Part shown: piece after piece, positions 1-6,682 of the stretch
Numbering within the stretch: the stretch's first letter is position 1
Layout: the number at the start of each line of letters is the position of its first letter
Origin: Chromatiales bacterium
GTDB lineage: Bacteria; Pseudomonadota; Gammaproteobacteria; CAMYNG01
NCBI GenBank assembly: GCA_027005735.1
Contig: JALTLF010000157.1
Span: 1 to 50,874 of the forward strand
Length of the DNA: 50,874 nt
Direction: 5' to 3'
Program-made: the position numbers and the translations under genes
The notes under the pieces: generated by a model
The model's database searches: none
Seen by the model: only the letters and a program-made list of their open reading frames with translations
What the model was told of the DNA's origin: nothing

Positions 1-423
1 GGTAACGATTTCGTGCCCCGCTACCAGGTGGCGCCGGTGGGCGCGCGCCTCCTCATCCGCAACGAGGATACCTTGCTGCACAACACCCACATCTCCGATC
101 GTCACGCCACCCTGTTCAATGTCGCCACGCCCCGGGCCTTCCAGGACGTGGCCAAGGTCCTGCCGCGTGAGGGGCTGTTTACGGTGCGCTGTGACCTGCA
201 CCCGTGGATGAAGGCGTGGATCGCCGTGACCGATGCACCCTTCCATGTCTTGCTGGAGGGCCAGGGCGAGGCCGTTTTCGAGGCGCTGCCGCCCGGCACC
301 TATCGATTACAGATCTGGCGTACCGATGCAGCGCTGGTGGAGCGCCTGGTGGAACTGGAGGCGGGAAAGTCACCGCGCCTCGAGCTGAAGGGGATCCCGG
401 GCCTTAGCGCACGCCGGGATTGA
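1..423 (+). CDS. Cupredoxin-like exported protein with carboxypeptidase-regulatory-like C-terminus (5' partial)
   Basis: The frame is open from base 1, so the start lies outside the window; the GTG at 13 is only an internal codon. The visible part has a His-rich strand (LLHNTH) followed by CDLHPWM, which has the Cys-x2-His-x2-Met spacing of amicyanin-type type 1 copper sites. A short Ig-like module with a PPGTYRLQIW motif follows. The same arrangement occurs in the 7715-8437 protein, so the two are paralogues. It is probably a periplasmic blue-copper electron carrier. It converges on the minus-strand oxidase cluster and its last 20 bases overlap the end of the next gene. The copper ligands are inferred from spacing; the redox partner is unknown. 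Confidence 0.8.
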   Translation, partial: GNDFVPRYQVAPVGARLLIRNEDTLLHNTHISDRHATLFNVATPRAFQDVAKVLPREGLFTVRCDLHPWMKAWIAVTDAPFHVLLEGQGEAVFEALPPGTYRLQIWRTDAALVERLVELEAGKSPRLELKGIPGLSARRD

Positions 424-838
424 GAATGGTCGGCGTGGCGCGGCCGTTGCGCTCCATGAGTTCGTTGGCCTGGAAGGCGTTCGTCACCATCAGCCAGGTG
501 ACGACAGCGACGGCGATCAGGATGAGGGGCAGGGCGATGCGGTTGAAGCGGTGGATGCCGGCATCGCCCACCAGATGCTCGGTACTGCCGGCCGGGGCCT
601 GGTCCCCGTCAGTTTTTCCGTGTTCCTGTTTCAAACCCTGTTTTTTCCGCGTCAGGAAGATGATCAGGACAAAGGGGATCGCCACCAGGGCGAGAAAGAC
701 GAAAAACATGAACCAGGGAAAGCCCAGGGAACTTTTTACATAGGTATAGTCCCCCGCCGCACTGGCCAGGCTACTCAGCAACAGCGTGCAGGAACCGCCG
801 AAGAGCGCCGGAAAACGTACCGCCAGGAATCGTCTCAT
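404..838 (-). CDS. Small two-helix membrane protein of oxidase cluster
   Basis: 144 residues. A likely signal sequence (ending SLASAAG) is followed by a hydrophobic helix (FPWFMFFVFLALVAIPFVLI), a Lys-rich cytoplasmic loop, and a second helix (IALPLILIAVAVVTWLMVT). I recognise no family or catalytic motif. It is the last gene of the minus-strand cytochrome/oxidase cluster, 8 bases after the thioredoxin-like gene, so it is probably cotranscribed. It could be an accessory subunit or an assembly factor. Its 3' end overlaps the convergent cupredoxin gene by 20 bases. Confidence 0.65.
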   Translation of the reverse strand: MRRFLAVRFPALFGGSCTLLLSSLASAAGDYTYVKSSLGFPWFMFFVFLALVAIPFVLIIFLTRKKQGLKQEHGKTDGDQAPAGSTEHLVGDAGIHRFNRIALPLILIAVAVVTWLMVTNAFQANELMERNGRATPTILNPGVR

Positions 839-846
839 CAGCTTGC

Positions 847-1353
847 CTACAGGACTTTCTCAATGGCGGCTTCCATGACCGCGTTGTCGGTGGGACCGGG
901 GAAGACCGCGCTGACCACGCCGGTCCTGTCGACAATGAATGTCCAGGGCTCGCCGGTGACGCCCCATTCGACCCAGATGGCATTGTCCATGTAGCCATCC
1001 ACGTGCACGAAGGCGAAGCGGTCCTGATATTTTTCCTTCAACGTGGCGATGCGTACCAGCTGATCGACGCACATGGTGCAATGCTGCGGCGTGCCGAATA
1101 CCACCATGAAGGGCCTGCCGTTCTGTACCAGATTGGCGATGCGCTCGGTGTGCAGACGGTCCGGGGTGTTCATGGTGCAGACATCGCGCCATGCCTCGGG
1201 CGTCGCGGGAAGACGGTTCTCGCTCGCCGGCACCCGATCACCTACCGCCACGCGCGGGCGGAAGCCCTCGTTGCAGCCGACGAACAGCAGGACAATGGTC
1301 AGCAGCCCGGCAAGGGCCGCTACTCTTTTTACGCGCGCACAAACACCTGTCAT
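847..1353 (-). CDS. Thioredoxin-fold lipoprotein (Sco/TlpA-like)
   Basis: 168 residues. The N-terminal hydrophobic segment ends in VGC (Cys27), a plausible though imperfect lipobox, so the protein is probably membrane-anchored and periplasmic. A thioredoxin fold is indicated by VVFGTPQHCTMC (Cys92-x2-Cys95) and the later cis-Pro-like GEPWTFIVDRTG. Such proteins reduce apocytochrome cysteines or deliver copper to haem-copper oxidases. Its place in an oxidase cluster with many CxxCH proteins fits a maturation role, which is inference. The start has a GGGGAG ribosome site about 7 bases upstream. A Sco assignment is weaker because I see no Sco-type metal-binding His. Confidence 0.75.
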   Translation of the reverse strand: MTGVCARVKRVAALAGLLTIVLLFVGCNEGFRPRVAVGDRVPASENRLPATPEAWRDVCTMNTPDRLHTERIANLVQNGRPFMVVFGTPQHCTMCVDQLVRIATLKEKYQDRFAFVHVDGYMDNAIWVEWGVTGEPWTFIVDRTGVVSAVFPGPTDNAVMEAAIEKVL

Positions 1354-1399
1354 GGAACACTCCCCTGGTGTTCCATGTCAGGCAGACTGGAACACCACA

Positions 1400-1522
1400 T
1401 TACTCGTATTTCTTGTTCGGATCCTTGAGACCGGTTCCGATGCAGACCCATGGTACAACCGCCAGGGCGATGACGCCACCGACGCCGAATACGGCAATGG
1501 CAAACAGACTGATGGGGTCCAT
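1400..1522 (-). CDS. 40-residue single-helix membrane protein
   Basis: This gene is too short for the ORF track. On the minus strand an ATG at 1522 follows an AGGAG site by about 7 bases, and TAA lies at 1402-1400. It encodes 40 residues starting MDPISLFAIAVFGVGGVIAL and ending GTGLKDPNKKYE: one transmembrane helix with a short charged tail. Size and context resemble the tiny single-helix subunits (CcoQ, CcoH-like) of cbb3 oxidases, but there is no sequence motif to prove homology. It sits in order in the oxidase cluster, between a monohaem cytochrome and the thioredoxin-like lipoprotein. Confidence 0.6.
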   Translation of the reverse strand: MDPISLFAIAVFGVGGVIALAVVPWVCIGTGLKDPNKKYE

Positions 1523-1593
1523 GTTTTTCTCCTCTCTTTGGTTAAAACCGCTTGTATTTCAAAGTATTGTTGGATCTTCTGCCACGCGGATGC

Positions 1594-2022
1594 TCACCTG
1601 CCCAGCGCCGCGGTGGTGGTCTCGTTCTCCTGCCTGCGCAGCGCCCGCAGGTAGGTAACGAGCTGGGCCAGTTCCGCGTCTGAGCCTTCCCAGGGCGGCA
1701 TCCTGAGCCGGTAGCGCCTGGCCGAGACACCGGGGCGTGGTGCGCGCAGATAGGTCTCCAGCCAGTCGGCCGTACGGCGGCTGCCGATGCCATCCAGCGG
1801 CGGGCCGAAGCTGGTGCCGACGCCGAAGATCTCGTGGCAGGAAGGGCAGCCCGAGCGGTGGTAAATCCGCTCCCCCGGCAGGGTCTGTGCCGAGGCGAGA
1901 TAAACGAACTCCACCGGCGGCGGTTTCTGGTAGATGATATAGCCTACCAGGGCCGAAAAGGCGACGATCAGGACCGAGCCGCCGAGGACGATCCATTCAC
2001 CCGCGCGGAGTTTCATTGCCAT
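1594..2022 (-). CDS. Membrane-anchored monohaem cytochrome c
   Basis: The track ORF begins at 2121, but its first 33 codons overlap the preceding gene and look non-native. The start chosen is ATG 2022 (MAMKLRAGEW); ATG 2016 is equally possible. The product is about 142 residues: an N-terminal helix (WIVLGGSVLIVAFSALVGYII), then one class I haem site CPSCH at about 59-63 and a possible Met ligand in RMPPWEG. It should be tethered to the membrane with the haem in the periplasm. The predecessor gene overlaps its start by 26 bases, which suggests translational coupling. It probably passes electrons to the oxidase. Confidence 0.8.
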   Translation of the reverse strand: MAMKLRAGEWIVLGGSVLIVAFSALVGYIIYQKPPPVEFVYLASAQTLPGERIYHRSGCPSCHEIFGVGTSFGPPLDGIGSRRTADWLETYLRAPRPGVSARRYRLRMPPWEGSDAELAQLVTYLRALRRQENETTTAALGR

Positions 2023-2191
2023 CGTTACCGTCTTCGTAGCGATCGTCGTCGCCTTCGGTGAATATCTGCCTGGTGATGTTCTCGTCGAACTGGTTGTGGG
2101 TGTAGGCCCAGTAGACACCAATCACGACGAAGATCAGCGTGACCATGCCGGTCGCCGCCCATATATAGGGTATCAGGGATTCGCTGTTCAT
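1997..2191 (-). CDS. Small single-helix membrane protein with acidic tail
   Basis: 64 residues: one transmembrane segment (YIWAATGMVTLIFVVIGVYWAY) followed by a hydrophilic, strongly acidic tail (TEGDDDRYEDGNDGNE). It overlaps the upstream cytochrome gene by 4 bases (ATGA) and the downstream one by 26 bases, so it is almost certainly translated as part of the cluster. Small one-helix proteins are usual in cbb3-type operons (CcoQ, CcoS), but no family motif is visible. The function is unknown; an oxidase subunit or assembly role is inferred from position. Confidence 0.65.
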   Translation of the reverse strand: MNSESLIPYIWAATGMVTLIFVVIGVYWAYTHNQFDENITRQIFTEGDDDRYEDGNDGNETPRG

Positions 2192-2670
2192 CGTTGTCCT
2201 TCCTGTTCCGTTTCGTTGTCGGGTCTTGCGCGGCCGTCGCCCTGTGGGGGCACCGGGTAGTTCGAGGATCCCGGATTCGAACGCAGGCTATGCATGAAGG
2301 CAGTCAGAAGTCTCCTGTCTTCAGCATCGAGGCGTCGGAAGTCCGGGCCCAGGCTGCCGTCATGGGCAGTACCATCGACGAGTTGCGTCGGATCGGTAAA
2401 ATAGTCCGCAAGCCACTGCTTGCTGCGTCGCGTGCCCTCGCCGTCGAGCACCGGTGCTACGCCGATCTCGCCCATGCGCAGCACACGGTGGCAACTGTTG
2501 CATCCCCTGCTCTTGTACAGGCGATAGCCTTCCTGGGCCGTCGCCGTCCACAGGGTATAGTCCCTCGGCGGTTTCGGTGTGCCACCACCCGAGGGGCCGG
2601 CGATGCGGTACAGGGCTGCCGCCGTGAGCAGGGCGGCGATGCCGAAAAAGATTTTCTCACCTTTGCGCAT
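2188..2670 (-). CDS. Membrane-anchored monohaem cytochrome c
   Basis: 160 residues. An uncleaved-looking N-terminal helix (IFFGIAALLTAAALY) precedes a single haem site CNSCH at about 57-61. The rest is hydrophilic, with a conserved-looking DFRRLDAEDRRLLTAFMHSL helix typical of the C-terminal helix of class I cytochromes c. Methionine is scarce around the expected sixth-ligand position, so the distal ligand is uncertain. The stop overlaps the start of the next small gene (ATGA). It is one of three monohaem cytochromes downstream of the oxidase core. Confidence 0.8.
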   Translation of the reverse strand: MRKGEKIFFGIAALLTAAALYRIAGPSGGGTPKPPRDYTLWTATAQEGYRLYKSRGCNSCHRVLRMGEIGVAPVLDGEGTRRSKQWLADYFTDPTQLVDGTAHDGSLGPDFRRLDAEDRRLLTAFMHSLRSNPGSSNYPVPPQGDGRARPDNETEQEGQR

Positions 2671-2697
2671 TTCCTCTACCGCATTCCTGATGCGCGT

Positions 2698-2904
2698 TCA
2701 GAATACCACGTGAAACAGCAGTTCACTGGCTGCCATGGCAAGGACGAGCAGTACGCCGATAAAACCGCTGATGAGTACGACACGCTCCACCTTGCGCAAT
2801 TTAGCCAAGGGTCCGACCACGAGCTTCGACATGGTCAGGAACACCACCACGGCCACCAGAATAAGGGCAAAAATCAGGATGGAGATCTGGTCGGTAAACT
2901 GCAT
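2698..2904 (-). CDS. Small two-helix membrane protein
   Basis: 68 residues with two hydrophobic helices (ISILIFALILVAVVVFLTM and VVLISGFIGVLLVLAMAASEL) joined by a short basic loop (KLRKVER). No cofactor motif and no family I recognise. It lies after a 171-base gap that contains a strong hairpin, and is followed 27 bases later by a monohaem cytochrome gene. It is probably an accessory subunit of the oxidase complex, judged only from position and size. Confidence 0.6.
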   Translation of the reverse strand: MQFTDQISILIFALILVAVVVFLTMSKLVVGPLAKLRKVERVVLISGFIGVLLVLAMAASELLFHVVF

Positions 2905-3010
2905 GTTACAACCTGTCTGCTTGATGAAGCCTTGTCAATCATAAACCAGTACAGACGGCCAGACAGCCACTTTTCCTCTGGTTCTTGCCGTTATTCTGTC
3001 GCCCTCCCCA

Positions 3011-3049
3011 CCCGGCCGCATCCTCGTGTGTACGGGGAATGCGGCCGGG
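3011..3049. other. Intercistronic hairpin inside oxidase operon
   Basis: CCCGGCCGCAT pairs with ATGCGGCCGGG around a 17-base loop, and flanking CCTCCCC/GGGGGAGG can extend the stem. It lies in the 171-base gap (2905-3075) just after the 114-residue membrane protein, with no T tract on either strand. It may act as an RNA-processing or stability element separating the oxidase core from the downstream small genes, or as a weak terminator. Confidence 0.5.
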
Positions 3050-3075
3050 GGAGGCCAACAGCCTTGCGCCGGCAG

Positions 3076-3420
3076 CTAGTCGCTGCGCTTGCCGGCCTTC
3101 TTCTTGACGTTGATGGTCCACACCACGGCGGCAATACCACCGAGGATAATGATGATCTGCACGGTGATCATCATGTATCCCCAGTCCCACCAGGGCTGGG
3201 CATGGGTAGTGCTGACGAAGGTCGTGGTGACCCGCTCGTAGCGTTGACCAAAACCCCACGGGAAGGTCCACAGGAAGGCCTCGAAGACCGTCACGCAGAC
3301 GATGACTACCAGCCACCAGGGGATCTTGCCATTACCCTCCTTGATGCCGTCGTACTCCTCGTCGGAAAAGCGGCCAAAGACGGTGCCGCAGTCTTCCCTT
3401 GCTTTTTCTTCATCGTTCAT
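3076..3420 (-). CDS. Two-helix membrane protein, possible CcoP-N/FixP-like anchor without haem
   Basis: 114 residues. The N-terminal stretch (EEYDGIKEGNGKIPWWLVVI) resembles the start of CcoP subunits of cbb3 oxidases, where a short cytoplasmic segment with an 'I-P-W-W' motif enters the first helix. A second helix follows (MMITVQIIIILGGIAAVVWTI), then a basic tail. There is no CxxCH, unlike true CcoP. It comes 22 bases after the CcoO-like gene, where CcoQ/CcoP genes sit in canonical ccoNOQP operons. I infer a structural subunit derived from or analogous to the CcoP anchor; the resemblance is short. Confidence 0.6.
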   Translation of the reverse strand: MNDEEKAREDCGTVFGRFSDEEYDGIKEGNGKIPWWLVVIVCVTVFEAFLWTFPWGFGQRYERVTTTFVSTTHAQPWWDWGYMMITVQIIIILGGIAAVVWTINVKKKAGKRSD

Positions 3421-3442
3421 GATTCACCTCTCACATTCGCTG

Positions 3443-3964
3443 CTATTTCAGGCTTTCAAGGAAGGCCACCAGCGCGTCCATGTCCTCATCGCTGAGGTAC
3501 TCGAAGGCCGGCATGATGGAGCCCGGTGTCACCGCGCGTGGATTGCGGTGATGGACGTAGTGCCAGGCCTTGACGCGATTGCGGCTGCCGATGTGCAGCA
3601 GATCAGGCGCCTTGCGGTCGGAACCGAACAGGCTGGGGGACTCGCCCTGCACGTCGCCGGCCTCGGGGGGATCACCGAAGTAGGTCCAGTCCTGCGTCTG
3701 CTCCGGCAGCAGGGTGTGGCACCACCAGCATCCCTCGCGGATGAAGACGGTCTTGCCGCGGCTGGCCGGCGTGGGGGCGTCTGCGCCCGTCATGAAGGGA
3801 TCGTGGATGTTCCAGCCGGTATGCGCCCAGATCTCCTCATGGTGCTTGCCCAGCTCCGACTGGGGGATGGTCGCCATGTAGGTGGAACCGCCGACAATCG
3901 TGACGAAGATGGAACTGAATATCACCAGCACCACCAGAATTGCACCAACAACATATTTAGGCAT
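3443..3964 (-). CDS. CcoO-like membrane-bound monohaem cytochrome c subunit
   Basis: 173 residues: N-terminal anchor helix (VVGAILVVLVIFSSIFVTIV), then a haem site CWWCH at 79-83 preceded by FIREGC, matching the 'YxREGCxxCH' pattern of CcoO/FixO. Later segments match CcoO in order: the GPDL-like APDLLHIGSR, an HHRNPRAV region, and MPAFEYL carrying the likely Met ligand. It is slightly shorter than usual CcoO (about 200). It follows the catalytic subunit gene by 25 bases. In cbb3 oxidases CcoO feeds electrons to subunit I from the periplasmic side; the same role is likely here. Confidence 0.85.
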   Translation of the reverse strand: MPKYVVGAILVVLVIFSSIFVTIVGGSTYMATIPQSELGKHHEEIWAHTGWNIHDPFMTGADAPTPASRGKTVFIREGCWWCHTLLPEQTQDWTYFGDPPEAGDVQGESPSLFGSDRKAPDLLHIGSRNRVKAWHYVHHRNPRAVTPGSIMPAFEYLSDEDMDALVAFLESLK

Positions 3965-3989
3965 GATTTTTACCTCCTGTTTTCAGCGC

Positions 3990-5393
3990 TCAGGCCGTTG
4001 CCGGTGCTGCCTGCATGGCAGGGGCATCGTCTTCAACGCGTTCACCCTTGCGTGCGGTCATCACCATGTTGTAGAGGAAAATCGGTTGCGCGAAGATGAT
4101 CAACAGACCAAACACCGCGCGGCCCACCATGTACGGGTGGGTGGCAATTACCGATTCGATGTAAGGGACCTCGTAGACCTTGGCCGCACCCTGTACCAGG
4201 CCGCCGCCGGTCAGCGAGATCCAGAAGCCCAGGAAGCCGATGGCCGTCATCCAGAAATGGATGCGTGCCAGTTTCATGCTGTAGAGTCTCCGCTTCAGGA
4301 GCTTGGGCAGGCCATAGTAGATGGCGCCAATCTCGATGAAGGTGGAGAAACCCAGCAGGGCCAGGTGGGCATGGGCCACGATCCAGTGGGTGCCGTGGAT
4401 GTACCAGTTCAGCGTACGTGTCTGCTGGAAGGCGCCCTGGATGTTGAGCGGGATGGCGAAGAGTACGCCGGTCAGCGCCCATTGCAGGGAGATGTTTTTG
4501 GTAAACATCCACCACTTGTCCTTCATGGTCATGAGCATGTTCACCACGAAGGCCAGCGCCGGGATCATGATCAATACGCCACTCACCGAGGCGAAGGACT
4601 TGAGCCATTCCGGGATCGGTGCGCCCATGAGGTGATGGGCGCCAGGCGTGGAATAGAACGCCGCAATGGACCAGAAGTGCAGGTGTCCAATCTTGTGGCT
4701 GTAGAGCGTATTGCCCGAGATCTTCGGAATGATGTAGTAGGCAATGGCCGCCGACACCGGTGTTATCCACAGGCCGAGCACATTGTGTGCGTGCCACCAT
4801 GTCATATAGGCCTCACTGAGTCCGGTGACCGGAAAGAAGTCGGGAATGGCACCGATGAAGTAAGTGAGGATAATGAACAGGGCCGAGGCGCCAAAGAACC
4901 ACAGGGTGACGTACAGTCCCTCGGTGCGGCGGTTGAGCATGGTCATCCACACATTGACCGCCAGCGGCAGGAGGATGAACAACAGTACATAGACATCCAC
5001 CGGCCAGATCAGGTCCTGGTATTCACGGCCCGTGGTCAGGCCATTGATGAGGGTGAAGAACACCACCACCATACCGACGTTCCAGGCCCAGCAGTTCCAC
5101 ACCCCAAGCCGCTCGCTCCACAGCTTGGTCTTGCACAAGGCGGGTGTGATGTAACACATCGCGCCGGCAAAGGCCATGAAGATCCAGCCGAAGATAACGA
5201 AGTGGACATGCACCGGTCGCACACGACCAAAGTGCAGCCACGGAATATCATTGGGCAGGATATCCGGCCAGGCCAGTCGGAAAGAGGTGATAATGGCAAG
5301 CAGCGTGCCAATCACCAGCATTACAATTGCCGAGAAGAAGAAATGCTTTGCGGCAGTTCCCTCGGCGTAGTCGTCTTTAGTCCAGAAACCCAT
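3990..5393 (-). CDS. Haem-copper oxidase catalytic subunit, divergent cbb3 (C-family) type
   Basis: 467 residues, about 12 hydrophobic helices, close to CcoN length. Visible ligands: RPVHVHF (His62/64, low-spin haem), WWHAHNVLG (His203, aligned with the CuB His of CcoN WYGHN), FYSTPGAHHL (Tyr247 aligned with the cross-linked Tyr of CcoN IYIWAGPHHL, plus His253/254), and VAHAHLALLGF (His341/343 for the two haems). The tyrosine is lacking in NO reductases, so this is predicted to reduce O2. Sequence around the motifs differs markedly from standard CcoN, so it is probably a distinct subclade. The partner is the CcoO-like protein just downstream. A canonical haem CcoP is not present. Confidence 0.9.
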   Translation of the reverse strand: MGFWTKDDYAEGTAAKHFFFSAIVMLVIGTLLAIITSFRLAWPDILPNDIPWLHFGRVRPVHVHFVIFGWIFMAFAGAMCYITPALCKTKLWSERLGVWNCWAWNVGMVVVFFTLINGLTTGREYQDLIWPVDVYVLLFILLPLAVNVWMTMLNRRTEGLYVTLWFFGASALFIILTYFIGAIPDFFPVTGLSEAYMTWWHAHNVLGLWITPVSAAIAYYIIPKISGNTLYSHKIGHLHFWSIAAFYSTPGAHHLMGAPIPEWLKSFASVSGVLIMIPALAFVVNMLMTMKDKWWMFTKNISLQWALTGVLFAIPLNIQGAFQQTRTLNWYIHGTHWIVAHAHLALLGFSTFIEIGAIYYGLPKLLKRRLYSMKLARIHFWMTAIGFLGFWISLTGGGLVQGAAKVYEVPYIESVIATHPYMVGRAVFGLLIIFAQPIFLYNMVMTARKGERVEDDAPAMQAAPATA

Positions 5394-5423
5394 AGTTAGT
5401 CTCCTGTGCGGCGTTAAATGCCG

Positions 5424-5642
5424 TTACTTCCCCTGCTTGACCATGACAGCGTTGAGGAACCAGAAACTGATTGCTGACGCAACCCCCGTACCCAGGGATA
5501 TGATCAGCCCCCAATTGAGCAGGTCGGTCCAGTCGCCGTAGGCGCGCATCCCGATAACCGGGAGTATGCAAAGCTGGAATACGGTGCCCAGCCCAACGCC
5601 GACAAGAAAGCCGCTATACAAAAAGTTAATCATGCGGTGCAT
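5424..5642 (-). CDS. Small two-helix membrane protein upstream of oxidase subunit I
   Basis: 72 residues with two helices (LYSGFLVGVGLGTVFQLCIL and LNWGLIISLGTGVASAISFW) and a short basic C-terminus. It lies 5 bases after the four-helix subunit-I-like gene and 30 bases before the catalytic subunit gene. No family motif is recognised. A structural subunit of the same complex is the simplest reading. Confidence 0.6.
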   Translation of the reverse strand: MHRMINFLYSGFLVGVGLGTVFQLCILPVIGMRAYGDWTDLLNWGLIISLGTGVASAISFWFLNAVMVKQGK

Positions 5643-5647
5643 GCTTG

Positions 5648-6214
5648 TTACCTCCGCTTTTTATAAACAGTCAAAAAGACATTGGTGATGTAAGTCCAGT
5701 AACCCAGTCCCATGAGCATCGCACCAGTAATGATCAGGATGTGATGCATGGCGCCCACGGCCTCCAGTGCCTGGGCATAGGTCATGCCGTTGTGGATCAT
5801 ATTGCCTTCGATCAGACCAAGGATGACCAGAGAGGTATAGAAAGTGATGACGCCGAGTGCGGAGAACCAGAACGATACCGTTGCCAGTGTCATGCTGTAG
5901 ATCGGCCGATGCACGAGCTTCGGCAGCACGTAGTAGAACAGCCCCATCATGCCCATGGTGACGCCTCCCACAAGGTTGATGTGGGCGTGCGCCAGGGGGT
6001 CGATGAGGTGCCCCGCCGGACCTGACTCACGGATCCATTGCGCAATGCCCGGGAAGGTCTGGGTGACCCCCTGGATGGTGCCAATCAACAGGTTCAGGAC
6101 CGAAATCAGGAAAAAACGCAGGATGCGTACTTCGGTTTCCGACTGCTCTTCCCGAGTCTTCGGCGTGTTGCTGTTGTCGGCAGGACGCGACAGTTCCGCC
6201 ACGGTACTACTCAT
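5648..6214 (-). CDS. Stand-alone four-helix protein resembling C-terminal part of oxidase subunit I
   Basis: 188 residues with about four helices. The segment LIDPLAHAHINLVGG, then GLFYYVLPKLVHRPIYSMTL, parallels VAHAHLALLGF and IYYGLPKLLKRRLYSMKL of the catalytic subunit downstream, so it is homologous to that protein's last helices and keeps the HAH pair (His76/78) that binds haems there. A further MHH (157-158) lies in the last helix. Helices carrying the other haem and CuB ligands are absent. The first 30 residues are hydrophilic. It is not a degraded gene: it has its own start, overlaps the preceding stop by 4 bases and is in a tight operon. It may be a b-haem or structural subunit of the oxidase. 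Confidence 0.7.
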   Translation of the reverse strand: MSSTVAELSRPADNSNTPKTREEQSETEVRILRFFLISVLNLLIGTIQGVTQTFPGIAQWIRESGPAGHLIDPLAHAHINLVGGVTMGMMGLFYYVLPKLVHRPIYSMTLATVSFWFSALGVITFYTSLVILGLIEGNMIHNGMTYAQALEAVGAMHHILIITGAMLMGLGYWTYITNVFLTVYKKRR

Positions 6215-6672
6215 TGTGCATTCTCCTCGTTGCCAGGCAGGGTACGCAGATAGGCAATCACGTCCCAGCGCTGGCCTTCACTCAGTTGTCTCTTCCATCC
6301 AATCATCGGCGTGCCCAGCAGGCCGTCACTGATGATGCTGAACAGCTGTGCATCGCTGCGTGACTGGACGCGGGCACTGCGCAGATCGGCCGGTTTGGGC
6401 GTGACCCGATAGGCCCACTCACCCATGCCGTCACCACGTACCCCATGACAGGGCAGGCAGATCTGTGCGAAATACACGCGACCCAGCTCCACCGCCTGGG
6501 GGTTCTGCCGCCGCAGGTGACGGCTGTCCACCGGGGTGGCCGCATAGGCGCCCACGCCGGGGGGCGGGATGACGTGGTTGTCATCCGGCAGAAAGTACGT
6601 GGTCGCACTTGCCGTACCGAGGGCGGCGGCAATGCCGAGAACAACATAGATGGGTGCAGACATGCGACTCAT
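6211..6672 (-). CDS. Membrane-anchored monohaem cytochrome c
   Basis: 153 residues; N-terminal helix (APIYVVLGIAAALGTASATTYF), then haem site CLPCHGVRGDG at about 72-76 and the likely Met ligand in LLGTPMIGWKRQL, followed by a typical C-terminal helix WDVIAYLRTL. This is a class I, c6/c553-like pattern. The start may be ATG 6672 or ATG 6663; neither has a clear Shine-Dalgarno. The stop overlaps the start of the four-helix gene. It probably relays electrons from the dihaem proteins to the oxidase. Confidence 0.8.
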   Translation of the reverse strand: MSRMSAPIYVVLGIAAALGTASATTYFLPDDNHVIPPPGVGAYAATPVDSRHLRRQNPQAVELGRVYFAQICLPCHGVRGDGMGEWAYRVTPKPADLRSARVQSRSDAQLFSIISDGLLGTPMIGWKRQLSEGQRWDVIAYLRTLPGNEENAQ

Positions 6673-6682
6673 GCGTCCACTC

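Noticed and set aside
2194-3495. 433-residue plus-strand ORF over the oxidase cluster
   Set aside because: It covers four minus-strand genes with haem motifs, helices and overlapping starts and stops; no recognisable product.
3990-5393. Nitric oxide reductase (NorB) for the haem-copper subunit
   Set aside because: The helix VII tyrosine of cbb3 oxidases is present and the CcoO-like partner has a CcoO pattern; NorC/NorD/NorQ genes are absent.
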